A DNA stretch of 64,000 bases from positions 62,001 through 126,000 of the forward strand of contig NZ_SFCC01000012.1 in assembly GCF_004214935.1 (NCBI RefSeq), in the 5' to 3' direction. The notes under the pieces were generated by a model. The model saw nothing but the letters and a program-made list of their open reading frames with translations. It made no database searches and was not told the DNA's origin. Positions 1 to 8,246 of the stretch are shown here, piece by piece. Position numbers and translations under genes: made by a program. Source of the stretch: Amycolatopsis suaedae (GTDB taxonomy: Bacteria; Actinomycetota; Actinomycetes; Mycobacteriales; Pseudonocardiaceae). The stretch's first letter is position 1. Every line of letters starts with the position of its first letter.

Positions 1-384
1 CACCACCCGGCCGGCCGCGGCCTCCCGTACCCCGCTGACCAGCCCGCCCAGCGCACCGGCCTTGAGCAGGACGCCCGCGCCGCCGAGGCGGACCACCCGG
101 TCGGCCAGTGCCGACGTCGCGTCGCCGGTCAGCAGCAGCACCCGGGCACGCGGCGCGGCCGCCAGGAACCGGCTGATGGCCTCGACGCCGTCGCCGTCGG
201 GCAGCCTGCGGTCCAGCAGGACGACGGCGGGCAGCTCCTCGGCCGCGACCCGCACCCCGTCGCCCACCGAGGTGACGGTCGCGACCAGCTCGACGTCGGG
301 GACCTCGGCGAACGCCGACGCCAGCGCGTCCGCGACCATGTCGTGGTCTTCGACGAGCAGTACCCGGACCGGGCCGGTGGGCAT
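1..384 (-). CDS. Response regulator receiver domain, C-terminus cut off by window edge
   Basis: This is the first 128 codons of a minus-strand gene that leaves the window at base 1. The start is the ATG at 382-384. The visible part is a CheY-like receiver: the acidic pocket VEDHD lies at residues 11-15, the likely phosphoacceptor is Asp58 in VLLDRRLPDG, the Thr switch is in LLLTGDA, and the conserved Lys is in LLKAG. A NarL/LuxR-type output domain would be expected after it but is not visible. It lies head to head with the ligase gene at 451, with only about 66 bases between the starts. The receiver assignment is secure; the DNA target and partner kinase are unknown. Confidence 0.85.
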   Translation of the reverse strand, partial: MPTGPVRVLLVEDHDMVADALASAFAEVPDVELVATVTSVGDGVRVAAEELPAVVLLDRRLPDGDGVEAISRFLAAAPRARVLLLTGDATSALADRVVRLGGAGVLLKAGALGGLVSGVREAAAGRVV

Positions 385-450
385 GGGCGTCTCCGGGGTC
401 GCTCGGGGTGTCGGGCTCACCCATTGTGGCCCGCCGGAGACAATGAGGCC

Positions 451-1530
451 ATGACGCTCCCGCTGTCGCCGCCGGTCAAGCCGATGCTGGCCAAGCCCGC
501 GAAGGCCATTCCCGACTCGGGCAGGCTGCTGTTCGAGCCCAAATGGGACGGTTTCCGCTGCCTGGTGTTCCGCGACGGCGACGAGCTGACCCTGCAGTCG
601 CGGACCGGCAAGCCGCTCAATCGTTACTTTCCCGAGCTGCTGGCCGCCCTGTCCGGAGTGCTGCCCGAGCAGGTGGTGCTCGACGGCGAGCTGGTCATCG
701 GCAGGGGCGGCAAGCTGGACTTCGACGCGCTGACCGAGCGGATCCACCCGGCGGACAGCCGGGTGCGGCTGCTCGCCGAGCAGACGCCGGCCAGCTTCGT
801 CGCGTTCGACCTGCTCGCCCTCGGCGCGGAGTCCTTTGTGGAGGAACCGACCGGGACGCGGCGGGAACGGCTGGAGCGGCTGGCCGCGGACACCGGGCTG
901 TACATCACCCCCGCCACGACCGACCCGGACACCGCGCGGCACTGGTTCACCCTGTTCGAGGGCGCCGGGCTGGACGGCGTCATCGGCAAGCCGCTGGACG
1001 CGGGCTACGAGCCGGGCAAGCGGCTGATGTTCAAGTACAAGCACTCGCGGACCGCCGACTGCGTGCTGGCCGGGCTGCGCTGGCACGTCGACGGGGAACC
1101 CGGCGAGATGGTCGGGTCGTTCCTGCTCGGCCTGCACGACGAGGCCGGGGTGCTGCACCACGTCGGCGTCGTCGGGTCGTTCCCGGTGGCCCGGCGCAGG
1201 GAGCTGGCGGCCGAGCTGGCGCCGTTGATCACCGACGGCCCGCACCCGTGGCTGGGCGAGGCCACCGTCGAGCGGCAGCGGCTGCCCGGCGGGATCAACC
1301 GGTGGCGCTCGGCCGAGCAGCCGTGGGTGCCGTTGCGGCCCGAGCGGGTGGTGGAGGTCGGCTACGAGCACACCGAGGGCGGCACGCCGAGCCGGTTCCG
1401 GCACACGGCCCAGTTCGTCCGCTGGCGGCCCGACCGGGACCCGTCCTCGTGCGACTACGCCCAGCTGGAGGAACCCGCGCGGTACGACCTGGACGCGGTG
1501 TTCCGCGGCGAGGCCGTCCGCACCCGGTGA
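451..1530 (+). CDS. ligC: ATP-dependent DNA ligase, LigC type
   Basis: This encodes a 359-residue ATP-dependent DNA ligase, which seals nicks through a lysyl-AMP intermediate. The adenylation lysine is Lys31 in motif I, KWDGFR. LDGELVI, GVIGKPLDAGY and FKYKHSRTADC follow as the other nucleotidyltransferase motifs, with an OB-fold region from about residue 215. The length and lack of polymerase or nuclease domains fit the LigC group rather than full LigD. The reading frame is open upstream of 451, but the ATG at 451 gives the canonical N-terminus. A LigD-type polymerase lies 2.3 kb away on the opposite strand (3867-4886), so the two probably supply ligase and polymerase as separate proteins in end joining or base-excision repair. 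No Ku gene is present here. Confidence 0.9.
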   Translation: MTLPLSPPVKPMLAKPAKAIPDSGRLLFEPKWDGFRCLVFRDGDELTLQSRTGKPLNRYFPELLAALSGVLPEQVVLDGELVIGRGGKLDFDALTERIHPADSRVRLLAEQTPASFVAFDLLALGAESFVEEPTGTRRERLERLAADTGLYITPATTDPDTARHWFTLFEGAGLDGVIGKPLDAGYEPGKRLMFKYKHSRTADCVLAGLRWHVDGEPGEMVGSFLLGLHDEAGVLHHVGVVGSFPVARRRELAAELAPLITDGPHPWLGEATVERQRLPGGINRWRSAEQPWVPLRPERVVEVGYEHTEGGTPSRFRHTAQFVRWRPDRDPSSCDYAQLEEPARYDLDAVFRGEAVRTR

Positions 1531-1604
1531 GGCGTTCACCGGAGCCACACCCGTGGCGTGCAATTCTTGGCGGGTAGGTCGGTGGCAGAAGGTAGGTCTG
1601 TGTA

Positions 1605-3176
1605 GTGGCGCGGCGTGGTACCGCCCGGTGGTCCCGGGCGCCGAAACTCGTGCTCGCCACGCTCGTCCCGGCGATCCTGGCCGGGTGCACGGTCGGGCCG
1701 TCGACCCGTCCGCCGGTGGTGGAGAAGGACGGGCCCCCGCCGCAGGTGAAGCCGTCGGCGCCGCCGCCCGCGCCGCTTCCCGAGCTGGTCGAGCCCACCG
1801 ATCCGCGGGTGTCCTGGAGCCCCTGTGACCCCGACCTGCTGACCCGCATGGAGCCGCCCGCCGTGCCCGCGGGCATGCAGCTGTCCTGCGGCCGCGTCAC
1901 CACCACGCTCGACTCGCCCGAGCAGCCCGGCCGCGGCGTGGCCAGGGTGTCGGTGCTCAAGGCCGGCACCGGGCCGATCCCGCTGGTCGTGGTCAACGAC
2001 ATCGACAGCGAGCCCGGCACGCTCTACGCCGCCCGGCTGGCCGCGGCGCTGCCGCCCGAGCTGCTGCAGCGGTTCTCCCTGGTCGGCGTCGACCGGCGGG
2101 GCAGCGGGCAGTCCGACCCGATCAACTGCATCCCGCACGACGTACGCATGCAGCTGATCGGGTTCGATCCGGGTGCCGAGTCGGTCGAACCGCTGGTGGA
2201 CAGCGCGCGGCGGGCGGGCCAGCAGTGTGCCGTCACCGAGGAGAACGACCTCGTCGCCTACGACAGCTGGCGCGCCGCGGGGGACCTGGAGGAGATCCGC
2301 GAGCAGCTCGGCGTCCCGCACCTGCACGCGCTGGCCAGGGGCGAGGGCACGCGGGTGCTGGCCACCTACGCGGCGCGCTTCACCGACCGGGTGGGCCGGT
2401 TCGTCTACGACGGCGCGCCCGACCCGTCCACCGACGTCGCCACCGCCCTGGAGGGTGCCGCGACCGGGGCGAAGGCCGCGCTGGACGCGTTCGGCGCGGA
2501 CTGCGCCGCCCGCGGCTGCCCGCTCGGCGCCGACGCGGCGGGGGCGGTCGGCGGGCTGCTGGAGACGTTGCGCGGGGCGCCGCTGGTGACCTCGGACGGC
2601 ACGATCCTGGGGCCGGGGCTGGCGATGTACGCGGTGACCAGCGGCCTGGCGCAGCGGGCCCGGTGGACCGAGCTGGGCAACGCGCTGGTGGCCGCCCGGT
2701 CCGGCGACGGCGGTCCGCTGGCGGCGTTCGCGCTGCCGCTGACGTCGGACACGCACGGCAGGCGGTCGCGGCTGGACAGCTGGGTGGCGACGAAGTGCAA
2801 CGACTCGATGGCCCGGCTCTCGCCCACCCAGATCGACGACATGGTGCGGGCCCTGCGGGCTCGGCAGCCACTGTTCGCCGGGTTCGCCGCGCAGCAGCTG
2901 GCCTGGTGCAGCCCGTGGCCGGTACGCCGCGACCCGCTGCCGCCTGCCACCGTGCCGGGCCTGCCGCCGATGCTGCTGGCCAGCACGGCCGCCGACCCCA
3001 TGACGCCGGAGCAGGGCACCGTCCGCGCGGCCGACCAGATGCCCACCGCGGTGCGGGTGTCCTGGCTGGGCGCCGGCCACGGCGCGGTGGCCGCGTCGCC
3101 GTGCGTGGCCGAGACCGTGCGGGCGTTCCTGATGGACGGCAAGGTGCCCAGCGAGAACACCCTCTGCCCCGCCTGA
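1605..3176 (+). CDS. Exported lipoprotein, alpha/beta hydrolase (tripeptidyl-aminopeptidase-like) with nucleophile serine lost
   Basis: The 523-residue product starts at GTG 1605 and has a lipoprotein signal with the lipobox LAGC and Cys28. The body is the alpha/beta-hydrolase fold of Streptomyces-type secreted tripeptidyl aminopeptidases: GVDRRGSGQS follows the oxyanion region, the acid is in TAADPMTP and the base is His in GAGHG near the C-terminus. At the nucleophile elbow, where the family has GxSYGT, the sequence reads LARGEGT, so Gly246 (codon 2340-2342) replaces the catalytic serine. The reading frame is otherwise intact and full length. It may be a pseudoenzyme with a binding role, or use an unrecognised residue. 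An unknown gene follows 19 bases downstream. Confidence 0.8.
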   Translation: MARRGTARWSRAPKLVLATLVPAILAGCTVGPSTRPPVVEKDGPPPQVKPSAPPPAPLPELVEPTDPRVSWSPCDPDLLTRMEPPAVPAGMQLSCGRVTTTLDSPEQPGRGVARVSVLKAGTGPIPLVVVNDIDSEPGTLYAARLAAALPPELLQRFSLVGVDRRGSGQSDPINCIPHDVRMQLIGFDPGAESVEPLVDSARRAGQQCAVTEENDLVAYDSWRAAGDLEEIREQLGVPHLHALARGEGTRVLATYAARFTDRVGRFVYDGAPDPSTDVATALEGAATGAKAALDAFGADCAARGCPLGADAAGAVGGLLETLRGAPLVTSDGTILGPGLAMYAVTSGLAQRARWTELGNALVAARSGDGGPLAAFALPLTSDTHGRRSRLDSWVATKCNDSMARLSPTQIDDMVRALRARQPLFAGFAAQQLAWCSPWPVRRDPLPPATVPGLPPMLLASTAADPMTPEQGTVRAADQMPTAVRVSWLGAGHGAVAASPCVAETVRAFLMDGKVPSENTLCPA

Positions 3177-3195
3177 GGCTGGGACACTGGACGGC

Positions 3196-3594
3196 GTGGA
3201 CGGCCTTGACGACGCTCGCCGGCACCCGTGGGAGGACTGGCCACCGGTGGACCGGCCAGGCCCCGTCGTGCGGGGCGTCGTCTCGCTCGCCGGGCGCACG
3301 CTGACGCTGTACGACAGCGAGTGCCAGCTGATCAGCCTGGAGCTGTGGTCGACGATGCTGGTCCTGAACCTCACCCTGCCGGTCAGGTCGCTGCGGGAGC
3401 ACCGGCAGCCGTGGACGGCGTGGGACGACCAGGGCACCCAGTACGCGGGCGGCGCGAACGCGGGCGCCGGCTCGCCCGAGCTGTTCGTGGCCAGGGTGAC
3501 CTTCTCCCCCGGCCCGCCCGCCGGGGCCCGCCGGATCACGCTGGCCGTCGAGGGTCGCACGCTGGCGGTCGACCTGCCCGGCCCAGGCTCGTGA
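3196..3594 (+). CDS. Hypothetical protein, 132 aa
   Basis: This small soluble protein starts at GTG 3196, 19 bases after the hydrolase-like lipoprotein, so the two are probably co-transcribed. It has no signal peptide or membrane segment. It is rich in Trp and aromatic residues in the middle (EDWPP, QPWTAWDDQGTQY) and looks like an all-beta domain by alternating hydrophobicity. I recognise no family. Its stop codon (3592-3594) lies inside the first arm of the GTGAAGG-type palindromic repeat, so the repeat supplies the end of the reading frame. Confidence 0.65.
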   Translation: MDGLDDARRHPWEDWPPVDRPGPVVRGVVSLAGRTLTLYDSECQLISLELWSTMLVLNLTLPVRSLREHRQPWTAWDDQGTQYAGGANAGAGSPELFVARVTFSPGPPAGARRITLAVEGRTLAVDLPGPGS

Positions 3595-3640
3595 AGGCCA
3601 CCTTCATTACGTGTGACGTGGTGATGGTGGCCTTCACGTG
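3587..3640. repeat. Palindromic intergenic repeat, copy A
   Basis: Two inverted 17-mers face each other: GTGAAGGCCACCTTCAT at 3591-3607 and GTGATGGTGGCCTTCAC at 3621-3637, separated by 13 bases. Each 17-mer is itself almost palindromic, so the whole can fold as one long hairpin or two small ones. It overlaps the stop codon of the upstream gene. Related copies lie at 3821, 10849, 21624 and 36803. It may act as a terminator. Confidence 0.85.
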
Positions 3641-3750
3641 CTCTGGTGCTCGGTGGGTTGTCTCGTTCGTGGTGGCTGGTGGGGTGGTTGTGGCGTGCGA
3701 GGCTGGTGGGGCGGGTGTGCCGGGGTGAGGGCGGATGTGGTGGCGTCTGA

Positions 3751-3775
3751 TGCCGTGAAGGGGGCCCTCACGGCA
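3751..3775. repeat. Variant palindrome between convergent genes
   Basis: A 25-base near-perfect palindrome has arms TGCCGTGA (3751-3758) and TCACGGCA (3768-3775) around a GGGGGCCC-like centre. It resembles the GTGAAGG repeats flanking it but has a GGCCC core. It sits in the 272-base gap between convergent genes (3595-3866). The rest of that gap is strikingly G/T-rich on the plus strand from 3645 to 3745, and I see no gene in it. Confidence 0.7.
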
Positions 3776-3780
3776 ACCGC

Positions 3781-3845
3781 CCACGACTCCCGACTTTGCC
3801 GGGCCCTGACGTCAGACGTGGTGAAGGTGGCCTTCACGTGCTTTG
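3781..3845. repeat. Palindromic repeat, copy B, with longer conserved flank
   Basis: The core GTGAAGGTGGCCTTCAC lies at 3821-3837. The flank from the GACTTTGCC motif through GACGTCAGACGTG to the core recurs in reverse complement at 36803-36858, giving a shared block of about 55 bases. So the repeat unit is larger than the 17-base core. It sits just past the 3' end of the minus-strand polymerase gene. Confidence 0.8.
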
Positions 3846-3866
3846 CGGCACCACTCGCGGCCCAGG

Positions 3867-4886
3867 TCAGGTGTCGGAGCGGGCGCGGCTGGGCTGCACC
3901 CGCTTGGGCTCGCCGGGCATCTTGGGGTAGTCCGGCGGGTAGGGCATCTCGCCCAGGCCGTAGTCGCGCTCGTCGCGGGCGTACCAGTCCAGCAGCGTCT
4001 CCAGGCCGAACGCCGTGTCGTCCATGGCCGCGTGGGCGTCGCCGTGCTCGGCCAGCCAGCCCGGCACGGTGAACACGTCGAAGTCGTCCGCGTCGACCTC
4101 GCCGAGCTGGTCCCAGGTCAGCGGCGTCGACACGGTGGCCCTGGGCGTCCCGCGCACCGACCAGCTCGACGCCACGGTCCGGTCCCGCGCGGCCTGGTTG
4201 TAGTCGAGGAACACCCGGCCGCCGCGTTCCTCCTTCCACCAGGCGATGGTGGCCAGCTCCGGGATCCGCCGCTCCACCTCGCGGCCCAGCGCGATCACCG
4301 CGTGCCGGACGTCGATGAAGTCCCACTCCGGCCGGATCCGGACCAGCACGTGCACGCCGCGGCCGCCGGAGGTCTTCGGGTAGCCGGCCAGGCCCGCGTC
4401 GTCGAGCACCTCCCGCACGGTCTGCGCCACCCGCACTGCGTCCGCGAACCCGGCGGCCTCCGGCGGGTCGACGTCGATGCGCAGCTCGTCCGGCCGGTCG
4501 ACCTCGGGCCTGCGCACCGGCCACGGGTGGAAGTCGAACGTGCCCAGGTTGGCCGCCCAGGCGAACACCGCGGGCTCGGTCGGGCACACCTCGTCGGCGG
4601 TGCGCCCGGACGGGAACGTGATCCGCGCGGTCTGCACCCAGTCGGGCGCCCCCTTGGGCAGGCGCTTGGCGTAGAACACCTCCCCGGTGACACCGTCGGG
4701 AAACCGCTTCAGCGTGGTCGGCCGCTCGCCGATGGCCCGCAGCAGCGGCTCCCCCACCGCGATGTAGTACTCCACGACCTGGCGCTTGGTGATGCCGCGC
4801 TCGGGAAAGTACACCTTGTCCGGGCTGGACACCCGCACCGTCCGCTCGCCGACCTGGTACTCGACTGGATCACCGTGTTTGGGCAC
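3867..4886 (-). CDS. LigD-type DNA polymerase/primase domain protein
   Basis: The 339-residue product is a stand-alone archaeo-eukaryotic-primase-type polymerase of the LigD N-terminal (PolDom) family. These proteins fill gaps and add ribonucleotides during end joining and repair. The metal-binding pair is Asp138 and Asp140 in RIDVDPP, and the nucleotide-binding motif TSGGRGVHV follows. LDYNQAARDRT and SVRGTPRATVSTPL are the conserved C-terminal polymerase blocks. Neither a ligase nor a phosphoesterase domain is fused. It pairs functionally with the LigC-type ligase at 451-1530, though the two are not in one operon. Its start overlaps the 3' end of the acetyltransferase gene by 17 bases, so those two minus-strand genes are likely co-transcribed. 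Confidence 0.9.
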   Translation of the reverse strand: MPKHGDPVEYQVGERTVRVSSPDKVYFPERGITKRQVVEYYIAVGEPLLRAIGERPTTLKRFPDGVTGEVFYAKRLPKGAPDWVQTARITFPSGRTADEVCPTEPAVFAWAANLGTFDFHPWPVRRPEVDRPDELRIDVDPPEAAGFADAVRVAQTVREVLDDAGLAGYPKTSGGRGVHVLVRIRPEWDFIDVRHAVIALGREVERRIPELATIAWWKEERGGRVFLDYNQAARDRTVASSWSVRGTPRATVSTPLTWDQLGEVDADDFDVFTVPGWLAEHGDAHAAMDDTAFGLETLLDWYARDERDYGLGEMPYPPDYPKMPGEPKRVQPSRARSDT

Positions 4887-5481
4887 GGGCCCACCGTAGC
4901 CGCGAATCGGTCGCCAGCACGGACATATCGATCGCGTCGACCCACTCGCCGTCCCAGTACAGCGCGTGCCGGCGCACGCCCTCCTGCCGGAAGCCGCACT
5001 TGCGGTAGACGTGCGCGGCGCGCGGGTTGAACGCGAAGACCTCCAGCGCGATCCGGTGCAGCCCGACCACGTCGAACCCGAAGTCCAGCACCAGCCGCGT
5101 GGCCTCGGTGCCGTACCCCCGGCCCAGCTGGCGGCTGGACAACGCGATCCGGAAACTCATCGACTGGTTCGGCACGTCGAGGTCCTGCAGGACCACCTCG
5201 CCGACGTAACCGCCGTCGGTACCGCGTCGCACGGCCCAGCCGGCGCGATCCGGCCGCGACGGCAGCTCCGCCAGGTGCCCACGCACCTGGTCGGGGGTGA
5301 ACGTGGGGTGCGTCCCGGTCAGCCTGCGCACCTCCGGTTCGGCGACGAGTGCCGCGGTCTCGCCGAGCCAGCGTTCGTCCAGCGGCGTGAGCAGGACGTC
5401 CTGCCCCACCAGCTCCGGTGTGTCGACGAGAACGGACGGATTCACGGCGGAAGGCAACCACAACCCGCCCGGCGGCGTCAT
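4870..5481 (-). CDS. GNAT family N-acetyltransferase (RimJ/RimL-like)
   Basis: The roughly 200-residue product shows the GNAT fold. QLGRGYGTEATRLVLDFGF is the acetyl-CoA-binding R/Q-x-x-G-x-G/A segment. HRIALEVFAFNPRAAHVY is the motif-B region and YRKCGF with ALYWDGEWVD closes the domain, as in RimJ/RimL-type enzymes that acetylate protein N-termini or small amines. The ATG at 5481 gives the longest product; a GTG at 5445 (VNPSVLVDT) is an equally plausible start and would shorten it by 12 residues. The substrate cannot be told from sequence. It lies upstream of, and overlaps by 17 bases, the LigD-type polymerase gene, and diverges from the TVP38 gene. Confidence 0.82.
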   Translation of the reverse strand: MTPPGGLWLPSAVNPSVLVDTPELVGQDVLLTPLDERWLGETAALVAEPEVRRLTGTHPTFTPDQVRGHLAELPSRPDRAGWAVRRGTDGGYVGEVVLQDLDVPNQSMSFRIALSSRQLGRGYGTEATRLVLDFGFDVVGLHRIALEVFAFNPRAAHVYRKCGFRQEGVRRHALYWDGEWVDAIDMSVLATDSRLRWARAQTR

Positions 5482-5508
5482 CCGGTTACCGCCGTACCGT
5501 GGAGACCC

Positions 5509-6195
5509 ATGTCCAGCCGGACCAAACTGTTCGCGGCACTCACGCTGCTGGCCGCCCTCGTGGCGGCCGCTTTCGTCCTGCCCATCCCCGGTCCGGCCGA
5601 CCTGCGCGCCTGGGCCACCGGCGCGGGCCCCGCCGCGCCGGTGCTGTTCCTGCTCGCCTACTCGACGCTCACCGTGGCGCCGGTGCCACGCACCGCGTTC
5701 AACCTCGCCGCCGGGCTCCTGCTGGGCAACCTGGTCGGCATCGGCATCGCCCTGGTGGCGACCGCGGTGTCGGCCGCACTCGGGTTCGGGCTGGCCCGGC
5801 TGCTCGGCAGGGACCTCGTCGAGCGCAATCTGCACCGGACGTCGCTGCGCACCGTCAACGACCATCTCGCCGGTGGTGGTCTGCTCGCGGTGGCGTCGCT
5901 GCGGCTGATTCCTGTCGTGCCGTTCGCGCCGCTGAGCTGGTGTTGCGGAGCGTTGTCGGTCCGCTTCACGCCGTACCTGGCGGGTTCCGCGCTGGGCAGC
6001 GTGCCCGGAACGGTCGCCGTGGTCACACTCGGCGACGCCCTCACCGGGACCACACCACCGGCATTGTTGGCTTGCTACGGGGCATTCGCGCTTCTCGGCG
6101 CCGCCGGCCTGTGGCGAGTCGTCCGTCACACCAAGCGGAAACCCATGCACCACAACGATTCCACGGAAGACGACGTGGAGTACGTGGTGTCATGA
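5509..6195 (+). CDS. TVP38/TMEM64 family membrane protein
   Basis: The 228-residue integral membrane protein starts at ATG 5509. Hydrophobic segments lie at about residues 6-24, 44-62, 70-95, 125-150 and 190-210. The family signature is seen in the reentrant region PRTAFNLAAGLLLGN and the later RLIPVVPFAPLSWCCGAL. DedA/TVP38 proteins are thought to be lipid scramblases or half-transporters in the cytoplasmic membrane. The tail from about residue 205 is charged and cytoplasmic (KRKPMHHND, then an acidic stretch). It stands alone, divergent from the acetyltransferase and followed by the kinase gene. Confidence 0.85.
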   Translation: MSSRTKLFAALTLLAALVAAAFVLPIPGPADLRAWATGAGPAAPVLFLLAYSTLTVAPVPRTAFNLAAGLLLGNLVGIGIALVATAVSAALGFGLARLLGRDLVERNLHRTSLRTVNDHLAGGGLLAVASLRLIPVVPFAPLSWCCGALSVRFTPYLAGSALGSVPGTVAVVTLGDALTGTTPPALLACYGAFALLGAAGLWRVVRHTKRKPMHHNDSTEDDVEYVVS

Positions 6196-6280
6196 CCTCC
6201 GTCGTCGCGGCGACCGGTACACTCGGCGAGTGCGCTGAGCCGTCGCTCGCGTACGGCGAACCCAGCCAGTTTTGCCACCA

Positions 6281-7906
6281 ATGCCGGACGTTCTCCAAGG
6301 AGTAGGCGCCATCGATACCGGTCAGTTGATCGCAGGGCACTACCGCCTGGTCGAGCACATCGGCAGCGGTGCCATGGGGATCGTATGGCGCGCTGTCGAC
6401 GAGCGGCTGGAGCGGACGGTCGCCGTCAAGCAGATCCTCCCGCAGCCCGGCCTGTCCGAGGCCGAACGGGAGAACTCCCGCCAGCGGGCGATGCGGGAAG
6501 CACGCAACGCCGCCAAGTTCCAGCATCCGAACGCCATCGTCGTGTTCGACATCGCCGAGCACGAGGGCGAACCCTGCCTGGTGATGGAGTACCTGCCCTC
6601 GCGCAGTCTCGCCGCCGTCCTCGCCGAGCAGATCACGCTGCCGCTACCCCAGGTGGCGCGCATCGGCGAGCAGGTGGCCTCGGCGCTGGTGGCCGCGCAC
6701 CGGGCGGGCATCGTGCACCGCGACATCAAGCCGGGCAACATCCTGCTCGACAACGAGACCGGCACCACCAAGATCGTCGACTTCGGCATCTCGCGGGCGG
6801 CGGGTGACCTGACGCTCACCGCGACCGGCCTCATCGGCGGCACCCCCGCCTACCTGGCGCCGGAGCTGGCCAGGGGCGCCGACCCGGCACCCAGCTCGGA
6901 CGTCTTCGCCCTGGGCGCCACGCTCTACCAGGCACTGGAGGGCCAGGCCCCGTACGGCAACTCGACCAACCAGCTGGCCCTGCTGTACAAGGCCGCCAAC
7001 GGCAAGATCGAGCCGCCCCGCAAGTCCGGCGCCGCGACCGACCTGCTGATGAGCCTGCTCAGAGTCGAGCCGGACGAGCGGCCGACCATGCTCGAAACCC
7101 GCGAGCGGTTCGCGGCCCTCGCCTCCGGCGATCGCGTCACCCCCGCCGCCGCGGGCCCGGCCACCCTGGTCGGCCCGCCGCTGAGCGGACCTGTCGGCGG
7201 ACGCCAGCCCGCCACCCCGGCCTCCGGTGCTCCGGTGGCGCCGTGGAAGCGCTCCACCAACGGTGCCGCCCCCGCCACCACCCAGGCTCCGGCCGCTCCC
7301 CCACCGTCCGCCGCCGCACCCGTCCGGCCGGCCGCGCCGCCGACGAAGTCCGCGAACGGCAAGCGGAACGGGATCCTCGCCGGCGCCGGTGTCGCCGCCG
7401 TGGCCGTCATCGCCCTGGTGGTCTACCTCGTGCTGTCCTCCGGCAACGACGGCGAGAAGCAGCCGCCTCAGGCCGGCGGCGCCGGCAACTCCCCCGCACC
7501 CGCGACGTCCCAGCCCCAGGTGCCGCCCGCCTCCAGCTCGCAGTCCCCGGCGTACCAGGTCGGCCAGACGCCGTCGGAGGGCCCGGTCAACGGCGCCGTC
7601 GCCCTGGTGGACGGCTTCCTCCGGGGGCTCACCGAAGGCCCGTCAGGTTGGGACAAGCTCACCCCCGCGGTGCAGAAACTCTTCGGCAGCCAGGCCGACT
7701 ACAACGCGTTCTGGGCGGGCAAGCTCCCGGGCTACAACTCCATCAAGAACCCCGCCAACGCGGGCGACGGATCCCAGAACGTCCCGGTGAACGTCGACAT
7801 GGGCAACGGCCCCCAGCCACAGACCATCCGGGTGGTCAACGTCGGCGGCCGGGTCCTCATCGACACCGACATCCGCTTCGGCCGGTCGTCCGCGCCACAG
7901 CAGTAA
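6281..7906 (+). CDS. Transmembrane serine/threonine protein kinase
   Basis: The product has an N-terminal Hanks-type kinase domain (about residues 17-285), a proline/alanine-rich linker, one membrane helix near residue 365-385 (VAAVAVIALVVYLVL) and an extracytoplasmic C-terminal domain of about 155 residues. Catalytic motifs are complete: VAVKQ with the ATP lysine, VHRDIKPGN in the catalytic loop, DFGIS for magnesium, and an APE-type APEL. The outer domain shows no PASTA repeats and is unassigned. The start is uncertain: ATG 6281 lacks a good ribosome site, whereas AAGGAG at 6297-6302 sits 8 bases before an in-frame ATC at 6311, right where homologues of the IDTGQLIAGHYRL sequence usually begin. 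Substrates are unknown. Confidence 0.9.
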   Translation: MPDVLQGVGAIDTGQLIAGHYRLVEHIGSGAMGIVWRAVDERLERTVAVKQILPQPGLSEAERENSRQRAMREARNAAKFQHPNAIVVFDIAEHEGEPCLVMEYLPSRSLAAVLAEQITLPLPQVARIGEQVASALVAAHRAGIVHRDIKPGNILLDNETGTTKIVDFGISRAAGDLTLTATGLIGGTPAYLAPELARGADPAPSSDVFALGATLYQALEGQAPYGNSTNQLALLYKAANGKIEPPRKSGAATDLLMSLLRVEPDERPTMLETRERFAALASGDRVTPAAAGPATLVGPPLSGPVGGRQPATPASGAPVAPWKRSTNGAAPATTQAPAAPPPSAAAPVRPAAPPTKSANGKRNGILAGAGVAAVAVIALVVYLVLSSGNDGEKQPPQAGGAGNSPAPATSQPQVPPASSSQSPAYQVGQTPSEGPVNGAVALVDGFLRGLTEGPSGWDKLTPAVQKLFGSQADYNAFWAGKLPGYNSIKNPANAGDGSQNVPVNVDMGNGPQPQTIRVVNVGGRVLIDTDIRFGRSSAPQQ

Positions 7907-7933
7907 CCGGGCGTGATGGCCTACCGTTGGGAC

Positions 7934-8236
7934 ATGGCCGACAGACGTTCCGAGGACGAGCCGCATCCGCGGTTCCACGACGACCTGGTCGGGCTCGATC
8001 CCCACGACCCCGAGGCCCGCGCGTTCGCCGAACACCTGGACCGCGTGCAGCGCTGCGACCCCGCCTACACGGTGGAGGCCTCGATCGACGGGGTGGGCGA
8101 CTTCGCCCGCTCCAGCCACCGGGCCGGTGGCCTGCGCTGGTGGGTCGCCGTGGTCGTGGTGGTGCTGATCCTGTTCGGCGTGCTGGTGGCGTCCTGGGAC
8201 ATCCTGGTCCGGATCAGCCAGTGGCTGGCGGGGTAG
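7934..8236 (+). CDS. Small single-pass membrane protein, unknown function
   Basis: The 100-residue protein starts at ATG 7934, 27 bases after the kinase stop, so it may belong to the same transcript. The N-terminal 70 residues are hydrophilic and acidic (RRSEDEPHPRFHDD, then GLDPHDPEARAFAEHL). One strong membrane segment follows at about residues 72-92 (WWVAVVVVVLILFGVLVA), and there is a short amphipathic tail. I do not recognise a named family. Its position suggests a kinase partner or substrate, but only by context. Confidence 0.7.
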   Translation: MADRRSEDEPHPRFHDDLVGLDPHDPEARAFAEHLDRVQRCDPAYTVEASIDGVGDFARSSHRAGGLRWWVAVVVVVLILFGVLVASWDILVRISQWLAG

Positions 8237-8246
8237 CCTGGACAGG

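Noticed and set aside
3595..3866. A small gene in the G/T-rich gap.
   Set aside because: The open frames there are built from repeats and lack start context and codon bias.
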